Program-made: the position numbers and the translations under genes
The notes under the pieces: generated by a model
Database searches by the model: none
Told to the model about the DNA's origin: nothing
The model's input: only the letters and a program-made list of their open reading frames with translations
Source of the DNA: Membranipora membranacea
Taxonomy: Eukaryota; Bryozoa; Gymnolaemata; Cheilostomatida; Membraniporidae
DNA: 64,000 bases
Direction: 5' to 3'
Assembly (NCBI GenBank): GCA_914767715.1
Contig: OU612067.1
Coordinates: forward strand, 2,418,001-2,482,000
Shown here: piece by piece, positions 11,491-22,917 of the stretch
Numbering within the stretch: the first letter of the stretch is position 1
Layout of the letters: every line of letters begins with the position of its first letter

Positions 11491-12195
11491 GTAAGGCCTG
11501 GCCATCAGTGTCTGCATCGCTAAATTGCATTCAATCTTCTGTACCGAGCCAGCCTGCTCGTAAGCTGCAATGCATCCCCTGCCTCTTCTTTACTCAGCAT
11601 TGACTTGAACTTGGATTGCCAGTTGCGTTCGGCATGGAAAAGGCAGATAATCTGCTGTGCAAATTATAAAGGTGGATAGACTTAGCATCTAGTCTTATAA
11701 ATGGAAAGTTGAATGCTTCCCTCCTTTCTGGCAAACGCCATGAAAAAAAAGCATCAAACAAAGAGCTGTATGTGTATATGAAGCACTCTGTTTGAGACAG
11801 AATTCTCCTCATCATTTTCTATATAACAAACATTGAGAACTCTTACTAATATTTGGCCTCACATTAGGGACTTACTTCATTTAGCTTATTGGGAAATTTC
11901 TACCAAGGGCTGCCATGTACCCAGGTATGATATGCTAAACCAGGAAAATAACTGGGAATATCTCCTTTGCTGCTTTTTGGTAAGCGGCACTGTCGTCCAA
12001 CATAATGAAATGAGGACAAAAGCCACATGTCTCCTTCTGATGGTTCAAGATAGTGTTTATGCTGTCTGTGGTTTCATCCTTGATGATAGCCATCATCAAC
12101 GACCAGCTCATATCTGCAGTTAGTTTGGACTGTCCCCATGAATAGTAAACAGCTGTCAATGTTATATGTGGCATCAATGAATATGGTCTCACCAT
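11490..12195 (-). pseudogene. MULE-type transposase core fragment
   Basis: Three co-linear minus-strand pieces. 12195-11935 reads a block with MMAIIKDETTDSINTIL and FIMLDDSAAYQKAAKEIFP, where a conserved Asp sits in the FIMLDDS segment. About 11660-11600 reads QIICLFHAERNWQSKFK, carrying the CxxHxxRxW signature seen in MULE transposases. About 11590-11540 reads LSKEEAGDALQLTSRLAR. The frames between them are broken. This is a different MULE lineage from the 7.4-9.2 kb relic because its CxxH block does not occur there. Confidence 0.65.
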
Positions 12196-12429
12196 AAGTT
12201 CTCCTTTTTTGATGGAATCATTTTAGTATACGATGCACTTTACCTGTCGCCGTTCACAGATAAGAAATCTTTGCCTGTTTAAATCGCAAATATTCCATAT
12301 AGGGACAGGTATTTTCCTGGTTTCTATTACTAGGATTGCAGCTTATAATAAGAGCTAAATGGAATCCAAACAATATGTGCTCAGCTTACTAGAATGCTAT
12401 ACGTCCTCTGGTCTGCGTTCAAAATTGAA

Positions 12430-13460
12430 AATTTTGATTATCTTTGCAAAGGATGGTTAGTTTCAAGTTACTTATAGGACTGTATCTTGTAATGCATATT
12501 GTAATTCCATTCAATTTATCATTGTAACAGCACACTAGAAAACTGTGTTATGGTTGTACATAGTATTACACTGTGATTGGTACCTTGTCCATATGGTCAA
12601 AAGCATCTAAGTCTAACGGTCATATCCATTTATTTTTAGCACTTAAAAAACGATGAAGAGTAACTCACCAAGCAGCACTGGACGGTCAGTGTTTTCATTG
12701 TGGTCGATGTCTGCTACTCACACAATCTTGTAAAGAGGGCGTATCAAAATTGAGCCTCTTGGGAGCATAATTACTGTCCATATCCCCAGTCTCATTAGAT
12801 ATATTAAATTTCCACAGTTGATGTCTCCAATAAAGATAGCCTCTCTTAGGTAGTTTGCAGTAGTCCGCTGCATACCTTCACCGGTAATTTTCTCATTGCA
12901 GTATCCTCTAAGATGTCTGGTCTTTTTTGCGACATCACCAAAATTGACGAATAGAGAGTGAAGCATGTCTTTCATTTCATTGAATACCTTCTTTGCCAGA
13001 CACCGGTATTCTTATATCAGATTTTTTCCCCATCAGTACTTCCCAGAAGCTATTAGCAGCTCTCTCTGTCTCTCTGCATGGGAGTTGTACTTGCACTTTG
13101 AGCAATCAGTATGCTTGTCGAGGCTTATAATCGGTGATTACAGACACCAATCTGTCGGCCGGCAAATCTTGGTTTGTTGGATTTGTCATGGAAAAGCTTT
13201 CAATATATACAAATCACACCATTGTCTCTGATCAGCAGCCAAAAATATTTTTTTATATTTGAATGGTTGATTTATTCAATCTTACGAGTCTTTCTTTTCT
13301 CGACCAGTTTCCTGGGTACCATACTTCTTGATAATTGTGGATCTGGTAAACTGCTCTCTAGATCACTGGTAGCCTTTCACCAGTGGGAAAGAGCAAATCT
13401 TTTAAAATTTTAATCAGCAATCCGTAACTGCTCTTGTTGACCAGAGAACCATATAACTTA
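12430..13460. other. Unassigned decayed sequence with one basic ORF
   Basis: No recognisable gene. A minus-strand frame at 12975-12718 reads GYCNEKITGEGMQRTTANYL and similar, and upstream pieces (about 13150-13040) read CSKCKYNSHAERQRE in another frame. Together they look like a frameshifted former protein, perhaps transposon-encoded, but I cannot name the family. Confidence 0.3.
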
Positions 13461-13467
13461 CATCCAC

Positions 13468-13707
13468 TTAGTGATCATATTGCAGCTGTTTTTCAGTGAT
13501 GTCTTTGGGATGTCTGTTTGGGCCAGACCATAAAACTGAACAATCATCAGCTATTAGAATTGGGTACCCTCTAGGCCTAGATTGTCTACCATATCTCTTG
13601 TATAGATGAGGAACAGTAATGGTTATCTTACTGCCCTGTGGAAGGCCAATGCTGCACAGTTGCGGTTGTGAAGTGTAGACATTCAAATTAAAACTTAATC
13701 TTAACAT
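13468..13707 (-). pseudogene. Reverse transcriptase fragment of a non-LTR element
   Basis: A short frame with two RT hallmarks in the right order and spacing for a non-LTR palm domain with a small internal deletion: SIGLPQGS (the LPQGS motif) and then ILIADDCSVL (the (Y/F)ADD catalytic box with both Asp kept). The flanks in both directions carry no further RT motif that I can read, so only this shard remains. Confidence 0.65.
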
Positions 13708-13739
13708 AGAAATTAACTAAAGACCATCATGTGATCATC

Positions 13740-14150
13740 CCCATGTTTTAATACCCTATATTTAAGTTTTTTCCCTTTTGGAAAAGGCAGAAGACTTTTT
13801 CAAGGGTTTCCAGAAAAGGCAGATGATGGTTTTCACCTTGAATTTGATGATGACTATTAATAAAAAACTATTGGAAACTCATTTAGACATCACTTCTACT
13901 GTATCACATGAGTGTGTTTGATCAGAATTATTTGTAAAAATCATATTTTTCGGAGGAAGCGAAAAATATTGTTTGCACAAAAAAATTAGTCTAAGCAAAT
14001 AAAGAAAATGAACTAAAAGCTATAACAAAGTCATCCACATATTTGAACACTCTATATTTCGGGTTTTTTCACTTATGGAAAAGGACGAAAACATTATCTT
14101 GGCGTTCCAGAAAAGGCAGAACACTTAATGGAAACACATTTATACACATA
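13740..14150 (+). repeat. Two diverged direct repeats of about 100 bp
   Basis: 13747-13825 and 14043-14120 share the framework TATATTT...GTTTTTTC, TGGAAAAGG and TTCCAGAAAAGGCAGA, with offset about 294 bp. No coding capacity seen. Origin unknown. Confidence 0.45.
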
Positions 14151-14477
14151 CACTAGTCTGATGGTACCTTTGTACACACCTTTGAAGCAACAATACCTTG
14201 CTGATAAAAAATGCAGGAGTTCATCTTTTAAAGACAGTATCTGATTACTAAAGATGGGTGTTGCAGATGGTAGATTTGGGTGATCATCTTCTTCCCCAGA
14301 GCTCAACTCCGAGTGTTTATCTTTTGCCTGTTCATCAAGTGCCTCTACCATATGTGTGTCAGTGTCAGACAGCGCCTCATCATTCCTAGAAGCCCTATTT
14401 TGAAGGTGTTCATCATTTGCTTTGTCCATAGAGGTTTCAGTGTCAAACTGTGCGTCTTCATTATTCGTTTTAAACAT
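14094..14477 (-). CDS. Unidentified acidic ORF, 127 residues
   Basis: An open frame from ATG 14477 to the stop near 14094. The first 90 residues are acidic and hydrophilic (NNEDAQFDTETSMDK; SELSSGEEDDHPNLP), which is more protein-like than the surrounding frames. The last third becomes Cys/Tyr-rich and runs into the repeat at 14045-14150, so the true product may end or splice earlier. Transposon accessory proteins often start with such acidic tracts. I recognise no domain and cannot assign a function. Confidence 0.25.
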   Translation of the reverse strand: MFKTNNEDAQFDTETSMDKANDEHLQNRASRNDEALSDTDTHMVEALDEQAKDKHSELSSGEEDDHPNLPSATPIFSNQILSLKDELLHFLSARYCCFKGVYKGTIRLVYVYKCVSIKCSAFSGTPR

Positions 14478-14529
14478 CTAATCACAGAGTATCACGGGAG
14501 AGAGAAAACAGGTAAAACGCAGTAATTAT

Positions 14530-16950
14530 CAAGAAAGGAAGAGTAAACAATTGATAGGGCAACAGTGTTTGGTATCACAAGACTACTTGTCTCAAAATTG
14601 GCTAAATAAGACTATGAACATTTCTATCACAAAGTGACACCAACTGGAAACCTCACTGTGTCCTGCTTTTTGCTACCACTTCTAACTGACATTGAAAACA
14701 ATTATTATGGAAAATCAAGAGACATTTACGATATTAAGAGCTAGATTTGATCATCTCTTTACTTGTAAATGATGTGATATAATGTAATTTTAATTTTTTC
14801 CAAACTGGAGAATTGAAACGATTATCTACAGAGTCACAGTTGCTTTGTTGCACACGGGATGCAGCTGGTAGAAGTCACCGCAGAGAACCACCTGGATTGA
14901 CTACCCGAAGGTCTGAGAATATTTGTAACGTATGTGATTATTGAAAAAAATGAAATCGCATTTTTCGACAGCAGATGAAATAATACTCAAGTTTTTCTAT
15001 ACAAAATGACAAAATGATTCAAATCTCTAATGGAAATAGCAGTTAAGAATTTTATATATCTTTTAAAAGATTAAAACTCTGAAAGGAGGTTAGCGAACCT
15101 TTTCCATCTCAATCATTGAGTAGTAATCATGAGTTCTATGTAACTTAAAATATTCATAAAAGCCCTCAGAGAATTGCCGATGATTATTTGTGAAATGAAC
15201 AGAAATAATATGAGATATTGCTCAATATGTAAACAAACACTAACGTAAAATAATAACATCTTTAGAAACATCTATGAGTTTCCCTCAAAATATTAAAATA
15301 CAAAGTAGAAATTGCAATTGATGTATTTTGATTTTTTTCACGTTGATACTTAACATGGACTCACAAGCAGCTCTGTCCAGGCCTATCCTGCCATCAGCTA
15401 TTCCTGCAAAACTGCACTGTCTGACCTCCAACGCAACACGCTGCTACACCTGACGCTGCTGTAAGCTTCACAAGTTTGTTGGTCATGGCAATGATATATT
15501 TGGATAAAGCATTATGAACAAGCTCAAATAATATTTGTGTGAAATCTGACATTCAATGACTCATACTTGGGAAAAACTATGGCAGGCTTCAACTTATAGG
15601 ATTGCATGAGTCAAGATTGACCATAACAATATAGATTTTGAGAGATTGAAGATAGAAGTATGATGAGAGATAAATAGATAGATAAGAACAAGAATAGATG
15701 AATAAATAATAATATACATAGATATGAGAATGACATCGGCACATTTGGGCTATACTAGCTTCATGGCATCTGTGTAGTCTATTTCTCCCTTGAGTTAATA
15801 TCACATGTGATTATTAAAGTGAAAAATGATACAAAAATATGTGATCGGGCAGGTAAAAGATATTGGGAAAAATATATTATCTAAGAAGAAGCAGAGGGAG
15901 CTTCCATCAGTCCCAGCCCATACCGCCCACATATATGTATACACATTTGTTTGATAACAAGGTGAGCTCATGTATTTGAATAAACTTACTGGGGGAAACT
16001 TTTAGGTGGTGCTTTACATGTTTGTTACATCACTGCATCACTGTCCTGTAGTCTCCACTAGCGACACCATACACAACACTTGTTGACAAAGGTATCACAG
16101 AGATAGGCTAAATACTGCAGGTGGAGCATTTATGCAAGAATTTCTGCTAAGGTTGCCATGGCAGGCCCAAGTCCTAGTTAGTGATCATATTGATAGAAGT
16201 AATTCAACGTTGAAAATGTGCATAGACTACAACTTACTTCGTTAAGGCTGTTATTGATAATATTATGTGATATTCAAGTTTGAGTTTGCATTGTGAATCG
16301 TTCTTCAGTGTTGATAGAATGATGAGTAATTAAATAATTACAATTTATAAGACAAAAACAGATAAATAAAATCATAACAAAGGAAAAGTTTTTGGGAATA
16401 TTAAATCTTACGATTTTTACAAAACCAAGGCTCACTGCGCTTAGGCGCAGTCTACGCTGTAAAACCAACACAACAGTAATGGAACCATCGAATATTCGCT
16501 ACAATTCATAATACTGGTCTGCTTAGACTTACCGCCATAATAGCAGTATCAACACCTTTGGCAGTATATGACTTCTTTCGATTATCTCTTAGTGATCTCG
16601 CTGCCTTGCAGGGCGACAGTAACCCCAACAGCTGTTGACTCTTTTCTAAGATCCAAGTTATTGACACTTAAAAACTGTCTCATCCTAGATCTTATGACTT
16701 TGACAACAATGGTACACAAAAAGTTTTTGATTGACTCCTGAGGATGAAGGGAAATTGGAATTTATGCAAGGTAAATCTCTCGGGTAACCTTTAGAAATGT
16801 GCCATATATCGTAGAATTGACTGGCGTCCTTCCACTCCACCCGCATATACACACCTACACCTCTGTGTCAGTCTGTCGTGACATTTTGTCTTGCCACCAG
16901 GATCTTTCAGAACTGAATGAGACTTCTTGAAACCCTCAAACTCCAGGGCA
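14530..16950. other. Gene-poor AT-rich stretch
   Basis: No gene, RNA or clear repeat detected. All open frames are short and compositionally biased, for example the Tyr/Ser-rich frame at 15589-15804, which is a GATA/TAGA-like simple-sequence artefact. Confidence 0.4.
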
Positions 16951-16956
16951 TTGCTG

Positions 16957-17349
16957 TCAGCACGCTCTGTGGACTATTAGATAAAATAATTCCATAAGTT
17001 GTAAACATTTATTCACATTGTTGTGTATTCCATTTGGTTTGATTTTAGCGTACTGGACTTCATGTGTAAACAACTTATTTCTGACTATAACGAGGACACT
17101 GGTACATGGTTGTAACTTAAACATTTTAAAGTAAAATGAGTTTTCACCTTTCTTTAATTTTGAAACAAACTTCGATGTCACAATCAATTTTGTTTGATAG
17201 TCCATCATAGTGTTTATTCCATATATAGCACAATTCCCTGGCCAATCACATCCCCCGTCTGTTGCAGAGAGTATAGCCATATTCTTTGCTGTATAACCTG
17301 CAATGGGGGAAAGACATAATTTTCGGAGCTCACCTAGAGTGAGAACCAA
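16957..17349 (-). pseudogene. Fragment of a transposase-like protein of unnamed family
   Basis: A 130-residue minus-strand frame. The segment LSATDGGCDWPGNCAIYGIN and MMDYQTKLIVTSKFV resembles a motif I know from large repeated proteins of cnidarians, fish and molluscs (a DGRxDSPGxCAxY block followed by TMMDxxT). I attribute it to a DNA transposon nuclease core. The canonical Arg-x-Asp-Ser-Pro is altered to Gly-Cys-Asp-Trp-Pro. A further minus-strand open stretch at about 17820-17705 (ELRCSGFIKTAKYVQHC) may belong to the same relic. Confidence 0.4.
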
Positions 17350-18450
17350 AGAAGTGGGGTATCATTCCTTGACCGAGATCTACAGTTGTCTAAGCCAAAG
17401 CATTCAACCCGGTGATGGTTGATGGTTGATGGTGGTCAGCGTGGTCACAGGAGGTATCTCTGCTGCACTTGGGTGTTTTGCGTAGTCAGCTGTGAACTCC
17501 TTGTCCCAATATTCAAAGTAGCCTACTCTAGAATGGGATCTAGCATCTAGATTATGCAAAGAGAGACTATTAGTAACTTCAGATGTTGCAAGCTCAGATC
17601 TTAAACTCCCTACTAATCACTACTTGGTTCCTGGCTTTTACTGATGGAATTTAGAGAATCTACTCAATAGTAAGTTAAGATGAGATGACATGTAGTGTTC
17701 ATTTTGCAGAATTGGGATAGATATTCATCAATTCCCTCATGTCGGAACAGTGCTGCACATACTTTGCAGTCTTTATGAAGCCTGAACACCTCAGCTCAGT
17801 AGCTACCACAGAGTTAAACACCTGCTGGAAAAATAAAGCACAGGTTATTGTGCCTCTCAAATAAAAATGTTAAGATCAAGTGAATGTGTGTGTGTATAAG
17901 CGCAATTTCGTGACAAAATTGATCTTCACGTAGTTGGATGTTATTATTAGCTTTTGAAATTGGTTTAATTTTTTTCTAATTAAAGATTTTTAAATAATTC
18001 TCTTTATGACACTAATACATTGAGATTTAAAAAAACTAATGTACTCATTCAAATAAAATTAAGTGTCACCTTATCCATCAGAGGAATCGTCATCTTTGAA
18101 AAGTTTCCGAAAGATTCTGCCGTTGGAAGAGAACACCCCACACTCTCATGAGTGTGTATTTCAGGTCCTATCAAGAGTCCTGTAATTTATTGCTCTAAAG
18201 GTTGGGCTAAACCGCCCCGACATTGAATCATTCAAGAAATATGGCAAAATCCGACGAAAAAAGAAAATATATAGGAAAAAAGGAAATAAAAAGGGAAAAA
18301 TTTCTGCACGTTTGTGCAAAAAAAATGGCTAAGCCGCCCAGCCTGGCTTCTATGTTTCTTAAATTGAGGCGGGAACCATGGCCTCCATCAGTGTCTACAG
18401 CAAAAATGGTTCACAGTTTTCAATCACAGTAAGCAGTACTTCAGCTATTA
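17350..18450. other. Stretch without a convincing gene
   Basis: Apart from the short frame at about 17820-17705 noted with the preceding relic, I see nothing but AT-rich DNA and a purine-rich, Lys-rich frame at 18223-18432 that is probably fortuitous. Confidence 0.35.
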
Positions 18451-18617
18451 GTGGAACATAGTTGAAGATCAGTCGAGACGAAGGCCAACAAATAATGCAT
18501 TGCCAGAGAGGTCATTGGTGATCTCACCTCCAAGAGTTTCCTGGGCTGGATCTGGAATCACTGATTTCGGCCAGGTCTCCGTCATCCTCATCTGCCTCCT
18601 GTATTGCCTGTTCCAGG

Positions 18618-19151
18618 TTAAAGGATCGGATCAGCATCACCATCGTCAGAGTCATCTGGGAACAACAAAATGAAGGGCATTGACAAATTATAACAGCAAG
18701 TTCCGGGTAGAATAATGAATCCGGTTAAACGATATAACAGAAATACGTTAATCAAGCGCTTACTTACCAGTACTTTGTATTCTCTGGAGACATACCAGGA
18801 GCTCGTTTGTGGGCGTACTGGATCTAGATGAAGTGGCTTCTTGAGTTGCTTCTTGTGATTGGGTCTGCCTGCCCCAATCTCCTGATGACGATGAAACAGC
18901 TCCTAAAACACACAGGCATTGAACATCATAACACCAGCAACTTTGAAGCTCAACGTGCACTCATCAAATTCACAGATTTGCAATCAAGATAGTACTGAAG
19001 GAATCAACTTACTTTTTCGACGCCTTGTCAGCCCATAAGTGCACCTTCTTTGCATACAAAAGCACCACATTTTTATCACATTAAGATTAGCACACCGTGA
19101 ATACAAAGCATAGCAATTAAACTTACCGGCTCTTCCGCGACGCCTGACCAT
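18618..19151 (-). CDS. Possible small three-exon gene, unidentified
   Basis: Three minus-strand exons with GT-AG borders and matching phase: 19151-19127 (ATG, reading MVRRRGRAG), 18902-18768 and 18655-18618 (stop TAA). The predicted product is 65 residues, with a basic start, a Ser/Thr/Gln-rich middle (SQEATQEATSSRSSTPTNE) and an acidic end (DDSDDGDADP). One base out of frame after the stop the sequence stays open and acidic (EQAIQEADEDDGDLAEISDS) to about 18466, suggesting a frameshift in a formerly longer protein. It lies just downstream of the second MULE relic on the same strand, so it may be an accessory gene of a transposon. No family recognised. Confidence 0.3.
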
Positions 19152-19272
19152 GATGTATTAACAGTAACACAGCAGCAGTGAAGACGAAAAAATGGCAAAT
19201 AAATAAGCAATAAATAAGGGTGTATAAGGAGAATAAATAGGACGAATATAAAAAGTTGCACAAATATCACAA

Positions 19273-20421
19273 GTATAGGTTTCGCTCTGCCCTGTGTATC
19301 CATCATGTACTCCCAAATCGGACACAAAAACACTTATACCAACTTCAAAAATTCAAGCAGTCTGTGATGTTTGAATGATGTTAAGTTTTTCAGCTTTGCA
19401 TTAATGCTCTCACTGGCATTGGATTATTACAACTGATGATTGTTGGTTCAAGAGTGGATTCGATATCGCATAATTTGTTCATGGTCATTCAAAAACAAAG
19501 CGGTAGGTGGCCATTGACTTATCAGCAATTTGAGGTAATCACCGAAGGCATTTTATCGGCTCCTCCGAAATGGTTTTCAACTCATGCTGGATCTTTTGTT
19601 TGCCTGTATGTTTTTTATTAAGATGTCTTGTTGCGTTGTCAAGGAAATGTTTGGTGCGACGCTGTCCTATTTCAGATGGATAAGTCTCTGCCAGGGCCCC
19701 AATGAGTGCTAACTCACCATCAGTATCATAACAAGTTATGGCTTGATTACGGCCCTCCGGTTTGTAAGCTTATTCCAAGAAACTTTTGAAAGCTTCTTTG
19801 TTTTCGGAAGTGTATTAACATGGGTCCACAGAACACCACATTATTGCCATACCTCTTCTTGGTTAGCAGAGTGTTCGTAAATGTTATTGGGGTGACAAAG
19901 AAATTACCCAAGCTGAATGTCAGATCACAATGGATACTGTACCTGTTCCTTTCTCTTGAATGTTCATCAGTTGCGATGATCGAAATCTGTGACGGATTTG
20001 CTTTCACAACCCAACTAATCTGCTATTATTTAGCAAAGGCCGGCAGTGTCTCTATGTCCTCCATAGAGGTAACCTAAGTATTTTTTACAATAAATAGTTG
20101 CTTTTGAAGGCCACTCTTCAGGCTTCATTGCTACACGCCCACCTTTATAGCTGCGATGCATTTCTAACACCCTGGTCACAGACATGGTCTGGGAAAGTTC
20201 ATTAAATCTTTTATCTGCTTTATCTTTGTGGGTATGCATTTGTGTTTTGTTGCTGTCAGCCTGTGGTGATGGGCGAAGCAGTGTAGGCCCACAAGATATC
20301 CTATGGCAATAATGTGATTCACAATTGAGAGACTTTGAATATGCACACAGTATTTCTTGACATCATATTCTTTGTTACTAAAATATTGTTTCACAAGGCA
20401 ATACGTATCAACATATCTCAC
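19273..20421 (-). pseudogene. MULE-like transposase relic, copy 2
   Basis: Second copy of the relic at 7.4-9.2 kb. 20007-19747 reads HCDLTFSLGNFFVTPITFTN and then FCGPMLIHFRK. 19490-19273 matches the C-terminal part, now full of stops. Unlike copy 1, it retains sequence upstream of the core (20421-20030, reading GGRVAMKPEEWPSK and a Cys/His-containing N-terminal part). Nucleotide similarity with copy 1 is high and continuous from 19505 to 20145 (by eye above 80 percent). Confidence 0.65.
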
Positions 20422-20704
20422 TCGTGATTTGCTAACACCTCCTACTGATTGTACTAGGGGGGCGAAATCTACATTATCTTTTCACGTATGATCAAATTCT
20501 CGAGCTGTCTCTGAATGCTCCATAAACAAAACAACACAGGTTACATAACCATTTTTAAGTCTTGGAGAAGCTGGGGGTTCACCTTAATATGTCCATGTGT
20601 AAATATTAGATGTTAGCTAGAGTTGTGTTTAGCTAGTTTGGGGACAATCTAATGTTGGCTTGCACAAAATTTTGGTGATAGAGTTCTTTGAGATGAATGG
20701 TTGA

Positions 20705-20780
20705 ATGGAATCACCAGTATAATATACTGGAGATTCCATGTCTTTTGCCAAAAACATATTATTATGCTTTTGGCAAAAGA
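20705..20780. repeat. Two adjacent hairpins
   Basis: 20705-20739 forms a hairpin with 16-bp arms (ATGGAATCACCAGTAT and its near-perfect complement, 3-nt loop). 20741-20753 and 20768-20780 form a second with perfect 13-bp arms (TCTTTTGCCAAAA / TTTTGGCAAAAGA). They lie in the 20430-21040 interval, where I see no gene. Their origin is unclear, possibly MITE ends. Confidence 0.5.
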
Positions 20781-21049
20781 TATGCTCTGAATTCACAGGG
20801 GCCTCAGGCACAAACGTTCCCACCTAGCCAATGTGTTGGCTACCTGACACCAGTCCTCAACCCTACTCCCTTTATCTTCTCCAATTCCCTGTCTGTGCCT
20901 CTTTGTAACATGCAGGTATAAGGAAGCCTGTATTGACAAGCTTGTCAAAACAGGTTAGCATTGTCATAGAGCACATACATTTTAATGTTATATATTTATA
21001 ATTTGGTATATATCTATGTCATGTATATCTATATGGGGTCCTCTCCTTG

Positions 21050-21119
21050 CTCCTTGCTTTTTTTTATATCCTTCCTTACCTATTATGATAAACTATCTAT
21101 TTCTTGTCAAAGCAAGGAG
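21050..21119. repeat. Short inverted-repeat element, AAAGCAAGGAG ends
   Basis: Perfect 11-bp inverted repeats, CTCCTTGCTTT at 21050-21060 and AAAGCAAGGAG at 21109-21119, enclose an AT-rich 48-bp core. The same end sequence occurs just after the cyclase gene (about 41997-42008) and a similar palindrome at 60757-60783. Confidence 0.45.
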
Positions 21120-21855
21120 TACATTTACATGTACGTTGGCAACTCCTGGTTGATCTTCCACCGCTCCAGCCTCCACTCTCTCCGGTAAATCCTGCAATGG
21201 TCTACGGAACTCATCACCGTGAAATGGCACTCCAGCATGTACACAAAGGTTTTGCAGTGCAAAGCATGCAACCACTACCGGCAACATTTAGCTGTCTCAA
21301 AATAGAGCTCCCTCCTCAAATAAAATCAATGAGGTGCTTGCTAAAGACGGGAAATACTGCAAATGCTAAAAGGGCATTGTCATCACCCAAAGATGGTAAT
21401 TGTCTGCCACCTCGTGTGTTCTAACGGGCTCTGTTGTAAACCATCCGATGATCTTCAACCAGGTTTAGGTAGAGAGTCATTTTTAACGGCCTAATTCCGC
21501 TGTAACCTACAACAAGAATATACGGTATCACACTCAAATCATTTTTGATTCGCAAACTGCTATCAACTATTGTCTTACTATGCTCACCCAAGAGAATACC
21601 CTGAAGCCACAGATTCTCCATAGCCCTGTACAGCTGGGATTGACTGAAGACAAAGTTGTTGTGATGCGCCCAGGTTACTTGGCTGGGACATTCCCAAACA
21701 ATCTGTCAGAGTTGCACACTGCCATGATGTTTAATGATGTATCTCTAAAATGAAGGGGATTATTCCCTCATGTTTGTAGTCGATCATATTAGTTTATGGT
21801 CCATGGGATATATATGAGTTGACACGCTGCAACCACATCTTGCAACAACATCTAT
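21093..21855 (-). pseudogene. PIF/Harbinger transposase relic, copy 2
   Basis: Minus-strand pieces in Harbinger order: 21855-21730 matches the copy-1 DNA downstream of IDGTHV, 21621-21421 reads ENLWLQGILLGEHSK and LYLNLVEDHRMVYNRAR (compare the GDSxYPLxPxLxxPY and YNxxHxxxRxxIE region of Harbinger nucleases), and 21287-21093 reads VVACFALQNLCVHAGVPF (the typical ACxxLHNxxxxxxDP terminus). Frameshifts separate them. The central part is better preserved than in copy 1, while the IDGTHV block itself has been lost at the 21855 breakpoint. Confidence 0.7.
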
Positions 21856-21944
21856 CTATCTATCAAAAAAACAAAAGGGAATCCAGATAATATGTGCTAA
21901 GCTTACTAGAATGCTATACCTCTAGTCTGCATTCAAAATTCGCA

Positions 21945-22910
21945 TTCCGACGTAGCACTACTCTACCTGTATCTGTTGTATCTTATCTGTGACGATATCC
22001 TCTCAACAGACGGAGAAAATCTTCTAACTGATGTGTTGCAATCATTGTCGATGAGTGTTTTAATGTCCCTGGCCTTTCCTACCCCTTTATGTACAAGATC
22101 TCTTATCCTCCTAGACAAAACTTTATCGGTTTGCCGTGCCAGGTCATTCAGCTACAAGTAGGAGGTTCACTCTATGATAAAATTAATGCATCTCGGGAAA
22201 TTTTCAGGCGCTAGTTATAACATTTGTATTCAAATATGTAGAATATAGCATCATCTTATTTCTTCCGGAGCTTTTCATTGCATAAATGAAACTTTGATCG
22301 CTGCTCGTCTGTCCACTTCATATGCTTGCATGGTGGTGAACCATTTTTTATTAATGAATTGGCAATTTTACTAGAAATTTGGATTTTTGTAGTGATAGAT
22401 ATTCTGCTGGACCAATCCGAGCATTACATTATACTATTCACACGCAGTACAAGGTTTACTCATCTCGCCTGTGTCTTGTTCAGAATGCTTTCCGTGAAAT
22501 ACAACACAAAACTGGCGCTCAAAATGTGGATGATTGTCCAGTTTGAAAGTGTTTCGGACTCTTTTGACTCTGTACCGGGTCATATCTGACATGTGAGAAA
22601 AAATAACTGCATGATCTCAACAACGATATATATTATAGCAGTTTGTTTTCATCCTGTTCATTAGAGGAACTCGAACGAGAAAAAAAAAATTTAACTTATC
22701 TGTACTGTATCTTTAGAAACTAGTTTTTATCTAAGGATGTGTTTTTTTATGATGGTAAAAATTCTCTAATAAACTACCTCTGCTTAGCCATTGAAAAAGA
22801 AAAAAATTGTGGCTGCTGAAAAAAAAGACTAAAAAAAGAGCAGAGGTCTTCGGTGACTTGCTTAAAGCATGAGTTGTACTGTTTACTCAGCTACTGTCAC
22901 CAGGACATGC
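21945..22910. other. Stretch without a recognisable gene; junction to the L1/Tx1-like LINE
   Basis: No coding or RNA signal found. 21876-21940 still matches 12358-12425, the last segment of the duplicated composite. The remainder contains A/T homopolymer runs (22680-22690, 22800-22830) that may include the 3' tail of the minus-strand LINE, but I cannot fix its end. Confidence 0.35.
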
Positions 22911-22917
22911 TACTCCT

